From the NCBI GenBank assembly GCA_047621325.1, contig JBLHLT010000010.1:1-64000 (forward strand): DNA of 64,000 nt, read 5' to 3'. A program made the translations under genes and the position numbers. Positions within the stretch are counted from its first letter, which is position 1; every line of letters starts with the position of its first letter. The DNA is from Bermanella sp047621325. GTDB lineage: Bacteria > Pseudomonadota > Gammaproteobacteria > Pseudomonadales > Oceanobacteraceae. This document shows, piece after piece, positions 25,893 through 33,277 of the stretch. A model generated the notes under the pieces. It was not told the origin of the DNA. It saw only the letters and a list, made by a program, of their open reading frames with translations, and made no database searches.

Positions 25893-27629
25893 TTACTGAA
25901 TAAAAAGTTCATCTAAAATGTGTTGCAGACCTTGGCGCCATCCCTCTGGGCCAAAGGCTTCTGATATTGTGACGCCATTAATGCGCGATAATGACGGTAT
26001 GTCATGAATGGGGGAGCGAATGATCAAAGCGTTATCGGCTATGTCCAACATCCCGCAATCGTTATGGCTATCGCCAATAGCAATGGTTTGATAAGTGCGG
26101 TTAAATACTTGTTGGTAGGTATTTGCTAGCCATAATAGCGCTTTGCCTTTATCGGCATTTCCACACACGTGTAAGAATCTCCCCCCTTGTAAAACAGTGA
26201 CGTTATTTTTTTTTAACACATGCATAAATTGTTTTTTTTGTTCTTCATTACCTAGCCATAAAACAGGTTCACTGTATTGACGTTTGGCCGCTAAACTTGC
26301 TTCGTTTAAGGATAAGTCGGTTGCCTGCGCTATTTCTTCAATGGTCATGTCACTGAAGGGTTTATATAAACCACTAAATTCATCGCGTACGGTATTAAGT
26401 TGGTTTAGCCAATGTTCGTGCGGCTGAACAAACGATTTTATCCAATAGCCATCACGCTCAATGGTGTCTACAGGCTGAATCGGAAAATAACCTTGTGGTA
26501 TGAAGATGGCTGCGCCATTTTCAATAATAAAAGGGTGATGATTGTTTATGTCATTGCGTAGTGTTTCTATTTCTAATTGCGTTTTACTGCTACACGGTAT
26601 AACTGGTATTTTATTTTGCTCTAAATAAACTAACAACGAATCAGCAGCCTGATGTGAATAACTATGATGGTCAAGCAACGATCCGTCTAGGTCAGTAAAG
26701 ATAAGTGAGTTGATAGTAAGGTTATTAAAGTTATGCTCTTTCTTTCTGCTGATGATATTTCTATGGTTGTCTAATTCAAAAACATAGTGTGCGGTAGTCG
26801 GTAGTGTGGCTAATAAATGCTGGGTGAGCCTCTGGTAATGCTGAATAAAACGGTCAATTTCATGTTCATTCATTGTTCTAATATTTTTATTATTGGTATT
26901 TTTAAGACTGTTTATCAGTTTTTGTTCTTGCTCTAATCGCCAATTAAACACACTTTCAAAACTAGGTGCTTTGAGCATGATGGTACAATCTAAGTGAGAA
27001 AATAGGGGGTGATACTGAATGCGCAGTTGTTCGTTTACATATTCTCGCCACACACCTTCAGAATCTTCATTGGATTCTAAAAGATTGACAGGTTTTAGCA
27101 GCTGCTCAGAAGGTTGTGCAGTGGCACCAATACACCAGCCTTCAAGAATAATAATATCAGGCTTGTTATTGACGGGGCTCCAGCTTTCTTTTTTGAAGCG
27201 ATCATCAATGGCTTTATTGAATCTAGGAATATAAACGGTTTGCGCCCCGTTATGAGACTTTAAATCATTTAATGTTTCATTGGCGAGCAGAGTATCATGT
27301 GTGCCTGGCACCCCTCTTGTGACTAATAATGGGTGGACACTATGAGCAAGATGTTTGCGTTCGTCATGGGTGTAATAAAAATCATCTAACGATAATGAGA
27401 CCGCATTGAGTCTATATTGCTGCTGAACGATCTCTACAAGAAGATCCGATAATGTGCTCTTGCCAGAACCTTGCGCACCATTGATGCCCACTATAATGGT
27501 TTGTTTTTTATTTTGGTGCAGATTAACTAATTCTCTTGCCAATGGTGCAAAATATTTTTCAACTTGGTGTGAATAATCACCCTCAAGCTGATGTTTTTGA
27601 AAAAAATGAGATAATTCTATTTGGCTCAT
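25893..27629 (-). CDS. Fused D-glycerate 3-kinase-like / glucosyl-3-phosphoglycerate phosphatase
   Basis: A 578-residue two-domain protein, first in the operon. Residues about 1-295 are a P-loop kinase of the GLYK-type D-glycerate kinase / uridine-kinase-like family: Walker A GINGAQGSGKST, then SLDDFYYTHDERK and TRGVPGTHD. Residues from about 310 to the end are a HAD-IIB phosphatase like mannosyl-3-phosphoglycerate phosphatase: FTDLDGSLLD, IPCSSKT, PFIIENGAAIFIP and the late GDSHNDCGMLD acidic motif. The first domain would phosphorylate glycerate released by the phosphorylase; the second would dephosphorylate the GpgS product. Assignment to the glucosyl rather than the mannosyl compound comes from the neighbouring gpgS. 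Confidence 0.85.
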   Translation of the reverse strand: MSQIELSHFFQKHQLEGDYSHQVEKYFAPLARELVNLHQNKKQTIIVGINGAQGSGKSTLSDLLVEIVQQQYRLNAVSLSLDDFYYTHDERKHLAHSVHPLLVTRGVPGTHDTLLANETLNDLKSHNGAQTVYIPRFNKAIDDRFKKESWSPVNNKPDIIILEGWCIGATAQPSEQLLKPVNLLESNEDSEGVWREYVNEQLRIQYHPLFSHLDCTIMLKAPSFESVFNWRLEQEQKLINSLKNTNNKNIRTMNEHEIDRFIQHYQRLTQHLLATLPTTAHYVFELDNHRNIISRKKEHNFNNLTINSLIFTDLDGSLLDHHSYSHQAADSLLVYLEQNKIPVIPCSSKTQLEIETLRNDINNHHPFIIENGAAIFIPQGYFPIQPVDTIERDGYWIKSFVQPHEHWLNQLNTVRDEFSGLYKPFSDMTIEEIAQATDLSLNEASLAAKRQYSEPVLWLGNEEQKKQFMHVLKKNNVTVLQGGRFLHVCGNADKGKALLWLANTYQQVFNRTYQTIAIGDSHNDCGMLDIADNALIIRSPIHDIPSLSRINGVTISEAFGPEGWRQGLQHILDELFIQ

Positions 27630-27767
27630 ATTTTATTAACTGCCTGTATCATTGATTTTTACTGGCTTATATCAATACAGCAATTATTGTGCCCCTAATA
27701 TTGTTGGGTTAGCTTTATGTGAGTAGCCTGCCTATAATGATGTATGTTCAATCAGTAAATATATTTT

Positions 27768-28280
27768 ATGCCTGTTATAATATTTCGTAATGCCACTTCA
27801 CATGATGTCGCTGCTGTTCTAAATATCGTAAATCTTGCTTATCGAACAGATGGTGGTTGGACGACCGAAAGCCATTTGGTGGTGGGTGATCGTTTAGTTG
27901 AATCTGATTATCTATTGGCGTTGCAACAAAAAAATCAACGTATAGTTTTGGCTGAAAAAAATAATAAAGTGGTTGGCTGTATCGAAATAAAAATGGAGGG
28001 GAGTCAGGCCCATTTAGGTATGTTAGCGGTTTTACCTAATCAACAAAATAAAGGCATTGCCTCACAACTGCTTGCACACGCAGAGACGCTTGCTAAAGAA
28101 AAATTCAATGCCAACCAAGCGGTAATGTTTGTGCTTGATGTACGATCCGAATTATTGAAGTACTACTATCGTAAAGGCTATCAACGAGCGGATGAATATA
28201 TGCCGTTTCCGGTAGACTTAAATGTGGGCAAACCCATTAGTCAAAACTTAATGTTTGAAAAAATCGTTAAGTCTCTGTAA
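27768..28280 (+). CDS. GNAT-family N-acetyltransferase
   Basis: A 170-residue acetyltransferase. The acetyl-CoA motif is LGMLAVLPNQQNKGIASQLLAHAE (about 80-103), in the Q-x-x-G-I/A form, and the C-terminal strand region carries YYYRKGYQRADEYMPF. The substrate is not predictable. It is divergent from the glucosylglycerate operon with a 138-base gap and shows no obvious tie to it. Confidence 0.85.
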   Translation: MPVIIFRNATSHDVAAVLNIVNLAYRTDGGWTTESHLVVGDRLVESDYLLALQQKNQRIVLAEKNNKVVGCIEIKMEGSQAHLGMLAVLPNQQNKGIASQLLAHAETLAKEKFNANQAVMFVLDVRSELLKYYYRKGYQRADEYMPFPVDLNVGKPISQNLMFEKIVKSL

Positions 28281-28439
28281 TCCTGTTTTTATCTATATCA
28301 TAATTTTTGGCTCTGCTGTGCATTTTACGATGTCGCAATTGATATGCGCATGCACCTCTTTATATTCCTATGTAATCTAAACACATGCTGCTTAGATACA
28401 TTCAATCTTGACCTTACTTTTATAGGACTTTTTTGCGGG

Positions 28440-28530
28440 CTTGAGTCTAAACTCAAGTGAATATCCCCAAAAGGGATGTGCAGAATTTTCTGCCTCACAA
28501 TACATGTTGTCGTAAGCCTCAAAAGGGAGA
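28440..28530 (+). promoter_or_regulatory. Multi-hairpin 5' leader of the leucine dehydrogenase gene
   Basis: Four small inverted repeats follow one another: CTTGAGT/ACTCAAG (28440-28457), ATCCC/GGGAT (28463-28477), GCAGAA/TTCTGC (28480-28493) and ACAA/TTGT (28497-28510). AAAAGGGA in the second hairpin (28469-28476) is repeated exactly at the ribosome site (28521-28528), so TCCC at 28464-28467 could pair with either. This resembles a structured leader that could hide the ribosome site. I do not recognise a known riboswitch class. Confidence 0.45.
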
Positions 28531-28537
28531 TCGGCGT

Positions 28538-29584
28538 ATGTTTTCAACGATGCACACTCATACAGTGCAAGAGCTGCACTTTTGTCAGCAAGGGCCGCTC
28601 AATGCTGTCATCGCACTTCATAACCTACGTTTAGGGCCCGCTCTAGGCGGATGCCGTTTTATAGAATACACCAGTGAACGAGACGCCATAGAAGACGCCA
28701 TGCGTTTAGCCCGTGGTATGAGCTATAAGGCTGCTTTGGCACGAGTGCCACAAGGCGGTGGCAAGGCTGTGATCATGAAACCAAAAGGCAGCTTTGATCG
28801 TGAGGCGCTGTTTAAGCAGTTTGGCCAGTTTATTCATAGCCTAGATGGCCGCTATATCACCGCGATGGATAGCGGCACCAATGTGTCTGACATGGATATT
28901 ATCCGCAGCCAAACCCCGTTTGTGAGTAGCTCTAGTAATATCGGAGATCCATCCCCGGCAACGGCTCACGGCATGTTAATTGGTATTGAAGCCGCAGTGC
29001 GCTTTTTAATGAATCAATCGTTAAGTGGTATTACCGTGGCCATTCAAGGCTTAGGGCATGTTGGGTTGACATTGGCTGGGCACTTACACGCAGCGGGTTG
29101 TAAATTGATTGTATGTGATGTGGATGAGAAAAAAACACAACTGGCAAAAAAGCAGTTTTCAGCAAAAATTGTCAGAGTAAATGAAATTTACCAACAAAGT
29201 TGTGATGTGTTTAGCCCGTGTGGACTAGGGGGCGTATTAAATGAAACAACCATCTCTTTATTGAATTGTAAAATAATCGCAGGGTGTGCCAATAATCAGT
29301 TAGCTCATGATGATATTGCCCAATCGATTCACGATATGAATATTTTATACGCTCCCGATTATGTGATTAATAGTGGTGGTTTAGTATTTGCGTCATCGAG
29401 TTATCGAGGTTTGAATCAAGATCAAATAACACATGAGGTGAATAAACTAAAAGATACGCTGAATAAAATATTCGTATTATCGAAACAAAAAAATACCCCC
29501 TGTAATTATATTGCGAATGAAATGGCGGAGAAAATTTTATATGGCGCCGAAATTGACAAAGACTGGATATTGGAGGCGGTATGA
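28538..29584 (+). CDS. Leucine dehydrogenase (Glu/Leu/Phe/Val dehydrogenase family)
   Basis: A 348-residue NAD-dependent amino-acid dehydrogenase that deaminates branched-chain amino acids to 2-oxoacids. The substrate loop is LGPALGGCRF, the catalytic lysine region is ARVPQGGGKAVIM, and the NAD Rossmann motif is VAIQGLGHVGLTLAGHL. Length fits leucine dehydrogenase rather than the longer glutamate enzymes. The start is ATG at 28538 behind AAAGGGAGA; an in-frame ATG at 28457 lies in the hairpin leader and has no ribosome site. It overlaps the E1alpha gene by 4 bases, so it supplies substrate to the Bkd complex. Confidence 0.9.
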   Translation: MFSTMHTHTVQELHFCQQGPLNAVIALHNLRLGPALGGCRFIEYTSERDAIEDAMRLARGMSYKAALARVPQGGGKAVIMKPKGSFDREALFKQFGQFIHSLDGRYITAMDSGTNVSDMDIIRSQTPFVSSSSNIGDPSPATAHGMLIGIEAAVRFLMNQSLSGITVAIQGLGHVGLTLAGHLHAAGCKLIVCDVDEKKTQLAKKQFSAKIVRVNEIYQQSCDVFSPCGLGGVLNETTISLLNCKIIAGCANNQLAHDDIAQSIHDMNILYAPDYVINSGGLVFASSSYRGLNQDQITHEVNKLKDTLNKIFVLSKQKNTPCNYIANEMAEKILYGAEIDKDWILEAV

Positions 29585-30696
29585 AAGCAATGAAATCGAT
29601 ACCGGTAAACGTGCAAGGGCATAGCCCACTTATCCAGTTTTCATTACAGCGTATTCAATTTTTAGACAAAGATGGTGGCTGGGTAAATGAACGCCCAGAC
29701 TTTGCCACGGATGCATGGCTAGTGCAGTCTTATAAACATATGGTGTTAACCCGCGTGTTTGATAGCAAAGCCATTGCCCTACAGCGTACTGGGCAAATGG
29801 GCACGTACCCATCGAGTTTAGGGCAAGAAGCTTTTGGTGTCGCCATTGGTATGTCACTGCAAAAAGACGATGTGTTTGTGCCTTATTACCGTGATCACGG
29901 TGCGCATTTATTACGCGGCCATAAAATGCGTGATCTACTTTTATATTGGGGCGGCGATGAACGAGGCTCGGCTCATGGGCCTAAACAAGATTTTCCTATA
30001 TGCGTGCCCATAGCTACTCAAATTACCCATGCTGCGGGTGCGGCTGCGGCGCTAAAAATTAAAGGTCAGGATCAATTAGCGGTGGTGACGATTGGTGATG
30101 GTGGGACGTCAAAAGGGGATTTTTTTGAAAGCCTAAATGTGGCAGGTGCTTGGCAATTGCCCTTGGTGGTATTGGTTAATAATAATCAATATGCCATATC
30201 GGTTCCGCGGGAAATTCAATGTGGCGCACCGACACTTGCGCAAAAAGCCATTGGTGCGGGTATTCATGGCGTGCAAGTCGATGGCAATGACGTGTTAGCG
30301 ATTTATCAAGCCATGCTAGAGGCGCGTGAACGTGCGCAAGAACATAAAGGGGCAACGTTAATTGAAGCTATTACGTATCGCTTAGGGGATCACACAACAG
30401 CCGATGACGCTAGCCGCTACCGTGAAAATGATGAAGTAAAAGACGCCTGGTTAAGAGAACCCATTAAGCGTTTGCAAAGTGCACTGGTGAATTTAAAACT
30501 ATGGGGCAGCGAACAAGAGAAAGCATGGCAAAGCCAATGTAGCCAACAAGTTGATGCGGCGGTTAAAGAATATTTAAGCGTTGAAAAAGAATCACCAGAA
30601 AGCATGTTTGATTACTTATACCAAGATTGGCCAGAGGTTATGAATGAACAGCTGGACTTACTGGCGGATAAAATAGCGCGCAATTCTCATAGTTAA
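29581..30696 (+). CDS. bkdA1: Branched-chain 2-oxoacid dehydrogenase E1 component, alpha subunit
   Basis: A 371-residue thiamin-diphosphate enzyme subunit. The TPP motif runs GDGGTSKGDFFE to LVVLVNNNQYAIS (GDG...NN form). YPSSLGQEA and the phosphorylation-loop-like YRLGDHTTADDASRY are typical of E1alpha. With the beta subunit it decarboxylates 2-oxoacids and acylates E2. The leucine dehydrogenase gene overlaps upstream, which argues for branched-chain substrates over pyruvate or acetoin. It starts at the overlapping ATG. Confidence 0.9.
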   Translation: MKAMKSIPVNVQGHSPLIQFSLQRIQFLDKDGGWVNERPDFATDAWLVQSYKHMVLTRVFDSKAIALQRTGQMGTYPSSLGQEAFGVAIGMSLQKDDVFVPYYRDHGAHLLRGHKMRDLLLYWGGDERGSAHGPKQDFPICVPIATQITHAAGAAAALKIKGQDQLAVVTIGDGGTSKGDFFESLNVAGAWQLPLVVLVNNNQYAISVPREIQCGAPTLAQKAIGAGIHGVQVDGNDVLAIYQAMLEARERAQEHKGATLIEAITYRLGDHTTADDASRYRENDEVKDAWLREPIKRLQSALVNLKLWGSEQEKAWQSQCSQQVDAAVKEYLSVEKESPESMFDYLYQDWPEVMNEQLDLLADKIARNSHS

Positions 30697-30718
30697 TGAA
30701 ATTTGAACGGAGGCTTAT

Positions 30719-31756
30719 ATGTCCCTGATCAATGAAAAAAGAAATGAAAGTATTCAAGGGCAGGATCAAACCGAACAAGTCGAGTGTGTATTACTTGAAG
30801 CGGTGAATCTTGCGCTGCATTACGAAATGCATCACGACGAATCGGTCGTGGTGCTAGGTGAAGACGTAGGCACCAATGGCGGTGTCTTCCGTGCGACATC
30901 GGGTTTAAAGGAGACGTTTGGTTTTAAACGGGTGATGGACACACCATTAGCCGAAGCATTAATTGCAGGAATGTCTATTGGTATGGCGTCACAAGGGTTA
31001 AAGCCAGTGGCTGAAATTCAATTCATGGGGTTTATTTTTCCCGCGTTTGAACATTTATTTTGTCATGCGGCCAGAATACGTAATCGCACTCGTGGGCGCA
31101 TGAGTTGCCCCATGGTTTTACGAGCCCCGTTTGGCGGCGGCATTCATGCACCCGAACACCATAGTGAAAGCACAGAAGCATTGATCGCCCACACGCCTGG
31201 TATTCGTGTGGTGATACCGTCATCCCCCGCACGGGCTTATGGCTTATTGTTAGCTGCAATCCGCAACCCCGACCCAGTGGTATTTCTTGAACCAAAACGT
31301 ATTTACCGTGGCAGTAAACAAACCATAATTAATAACGGAGAGGCCTTACCACTGGATACCTGTTTCACATTGCGCCAAGGCACTGATGTCACTTTAATCA
31401 GTTGGGGCGCATGTATCGCCGACACGTTAGAGGCTGCTGATGCGCTAGCTGAAAAAGGCATTTCAGCTGAGGTGATAGATGTGGCCACCATTAAACCACT
31501 AGACATGCGCACCATGCTGACATCGGTTGTGAATACTGGACGCTGCGTAATTATTCATGAAGCCGCGCGCTCGTTTGCGGTGGGCGCAGAAATTGCCGCA
31601 CAAATTAGTGAAAAATGCTTTTTAAATTTATTGGCACCGGTGCAACGTGTGACAGGGTTTGATACGCATATGCCTTATTTCAAAAACGAAGATTACTACC
31701 TACCCAATAGCAAAGATATAGTGGCGGCGGTTGAGAGGTGTTTTAAAGAAGCATGA
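30719..31756 (+). CDS. bkdA2: Branched-chain 2-oxoacid dehydrogenase E1 component, beta subunit
   Basis: A 345-residue partner of the E1alpha subunit. Family segments are VVVLGEDVGTNGGVFRAT, GMSIGMASQGLKPVAEIQFM, RAPFGGGIHAPEHHSES and the C-terminal RVTGFDTHMPYFKNEDYYLP. It is about 15-20 residues longer than usual at the N-terminus (MSLINEKRNESIQGQDQTEQ). The last 30 codons are duplicated downstream in the untranslated region, so the C-terminus has been remodelled by recombination. The natural end may have been the tail now left at 31882-31954. Confidence 0.9.
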   Translation: MSLINEKRNESIQGQDQTEQVECVLLEAVNLALHYEMHHDESVVVLGEDVGTNGGVFRATSGLKETFGFKRVMDTPLAEALIAGMSIGMASQGLKPVAEIQFMGFIFPAFEHLFCHAARIRNRTRGRMSCPMVLRAPFGGGIHAPEHHSESTEALIAHTPGIRVVIPSSPARAYGLLLAAIRNPDPVVFLEPKRIYRGSKQTIINNGEALPLDTCFTLRQGTDVTLISWGACIADTLEAADALAEKGISAEVIDVATIKPLDMRTMLTSVVNTGRCVIIHEAARSFAVGAEIAAQISEKCFLNLLAPVQRVTGFDTHMPYFKNEDYYLPNSKDIVAAVERCFKEA

Positions 31757-31954
31757 TATGCCACTCTTTATTTAACAAAAACGAACATTACTACCTACCC
31801 AATAGCAAAGATATAGTGGCGGCGGTTGAGAGGTGTTTTAAAGAAGCATGATATGCCACTCTTTATTTAACCAAAACGAACATTACTATTTACCCAATAA
31901 CAAAGACATCGTATCGGCGGTTGCAAGGTATTTTAAGATTAGTGATTTGATGTA
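31668..31954 (+). repeat. Three tandem copies of the E1beta gene 3' end
   Basis: Copy A (31668-31755) is the end of the functional gene. Copy B (31756-31850) is 95 bp long. Copy C (31851 to about 31954) is diverged. The left third of B matches C (ATATGCCACTCTTTATTTAA) and the right two thirds match A exactly. Copy C still reads in frame as an E1beta tail (YYLPNNKDIVSAV ... then a TAA), with many synonymous changes relative to A. This is the pattern left by an unequal crossover between two related tails. Confidence 0.85.
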
Positions 31955-31960
31955 AATATC

Positions 31961-32025
31961 TGTGGGAGGGCGCTTGCGCGCAAAAAAAAACTGGAAAATA
32001 TATCGCGTTCTAGCGCCCTCCCACA
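31961..32025. repeat. Inverted-repeat element with 13-bp perfect arms
   Basis: TGTGGGAGGGCGC (31961-31973) is perfectly complementary to GCGCCCTCCCACA (32013-32025) with 39 bases between. The GC-rich arms stand out from the AT-rich background. This is the form of a dispersed REP/MITE-like intergenic element. No second copy was noticed in the window. Confidence 0.7.
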
Positions 32026-32043
32026 AAAAGCCAAAACATGTAG

Positions 32044-32082
32044 GATGGGTTAAAGCGAGCGAAGCGAGTCTTGTAACCCATC
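32044..32082. repeat. REP-like element (GATGGGTTA ... TAACCCATC)
   Basis: GATGGGTTA (32044-32052) pairs with TAACCCATC (32074-32082); the loop holds repeated GCGA units (AGCGAGCGAAGCGAG). Elements of this form are common in intergenic DNA of gammaproteobacteria. It follows directly after the 13-bp inverted repeat. Confidence 0.65.
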
Positions 32083-32143
32083 AATTTAAAAATAGTAACG
32101 CGTTTGATATTTACACGACGCTTGAGTGAAAAAGGAATGACGA

Positions 32144-33277
32144 ATGAAATATTTTAAACTTCCAGATTTAGGTGAAGGTCTAAGCGAAGCTGAAATAGTT
32201 GAATGGCATGTGAAAGTGGGTGATGCCGTGGCGGTGGATCAACTCATGGTGTCAGTTGAAACAGCAAAAGCTATTGTTGAAGTACCTTCACCACAAGCAG
32301 GTGTGATCAGCGCGTTATTTGCCCAGCCCGGTGATGTGGTGCATATTGGCGAGCCATTAGTCGAGTATCAAGGTGAGCAAGACGACTCTGGAACGGTGGT
32401 GGGGGATTTATCGTTAAGTACCAAGCGTGACAGTAAAGATGACTTTATAGTGGGCAGTGCTCACCATACTGCCAATCAGCATGCGATTAAAGCAACGCCC
32501 AGTGTACGTGCATTAGCGAAACGTTTAAACGTTGATTTATCCCATATCAAAGCCAGTGGTGAAGATGGTCGTATTACCAGTTTAGATATCGAAAAAGCTG
32601 CACAATTAAATTCTGATATGGGACAAAGCGAATCGCTAAAAGGCGTGCGTAAGGTCATGGCAAAAAATATGGCCATGAGTCACGCGAAAGTGGTGCCAGT
32701 GACCCTGCATGACGATGTCGATGTGCATGCTTGGTACGATATTAACAATAAACAATCGCAAGATATCACCATGCGTTTGGTGCATGCCATCGCGTACGCA
32801 TGTACGGTGGAATCCAGTTTGAATGTTTGGTTTGATGGCGAACAATTATCACACAGACTATTAGAACAAATTGATCTTGGCATTGCTGTTGATACCGAGC
32901 AGGGATTATTCGTGCCCGTGTTACGTAATATCGGTAAACGTGACTTAACGGATTTACGCAAAGGTTTGAACGCATTGCGTGATGCGGTTAACAGCCGAAA
33001 AATTCCCCCGCAAGAAATGCAAGGTGCCACTATTACGTTAAGTAATTTTGGTACATTGGCCGGTAAATATGCCAACCCTATAGTGGTGCCGCCGCAAGTC
33101 ACCATTGTGGGCGCTGGTGGTATTCGCAATGAAGTTGTGGCTCATGACGGGCAAGCGGTGATACACCCAGTATTGCCATTGTCGATAACGTTTGATCATC
33201 GCGCAGTGACCGGTGGTGAAGCTGCACGATTTCTAAAAGCGTTAATGGATGATTTAAAACTCAAAAGTGTTGATTAA
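32144..33277 (+). CDS. bkdB: Branched-chain 2-oxoacid dehydrogenase E2 (dihydrolipoamide acyltransferase)
   Basis: A 377-residue core subunit. The N-terminal lipoyl domain carries K42 in VETAKA, the lipoylation site. A peripheral subunit-binding domain spans about 120-155 (ATPSVRALAKRLNVD ... GEDGRITSLDI). The C-terminal acyltransferase domain ends with the catalytic FDHRAVTGGEAARF. There is a single lipoyl domain, as in many Bkd E2s. No E3 (lpd) gene follows: the downstream gene runs convergently and overlaps by 4 bases, so E3 must come from elsewhere. Confidence 0.92.
   Translation: MKYFKLPDLGEGLSEAEIVEWHVKVGDAVAVDQLMVSVETAKAIVEVPSPQAGVISALFAQPGDVVHIGEPLVEYQGEQDDSGTVVGDLSLSTKRDSKDDFIVGSAHHTANQHAIKATPSVRALAKRLNVDLSHIKASGEDGRITSLDIEKAAQLNSDMGQSESLKGVRKVMAKNMAMSHAKVVPVTLHDDVDVHAWYDINNKQSQDITMRLVHAIAYACTVESSLNVWFDGEQLSHRLLEQIDLGIAVDTEQGLFVPVLRNIGKRDLTDLRKGLNALRDAVNSRKIPPQEMQGATITLSNFGTLAGKYANPIVVPPQVTIVGAGGIRNEVVAHDGQAVIHPVLPLSITFDHRAVTGGEAARFLKALMDDLKLKSVD

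Larger units (their letters stand above)
31757..32143. other. Untranslated gap between E1beta and E2 genes
   Basis: About 390 bases with no intact gene inside what should be one operon. It holds the duplicated E1beta tails (to about 31954), a 13-bp inverted-repeat element (31961-32025) and a second short element (32044-32082). A ribosome site (AAAAGGAATG) precedes E2. Confidence 0.8.

Noticed and set aside
31756..31954. Second and third E1beta tails as small genes
   Set aside because: They lack a start with ribosome site and are frameshifted relative to their ATG; they are duplicated gene ends.
32680..33129. 149-codon open frame antisense to the E2 gene
   Set aside because: The plus-strand E2 frame is certain; the antisense frame has no ribosome site and no recognisable protein features.
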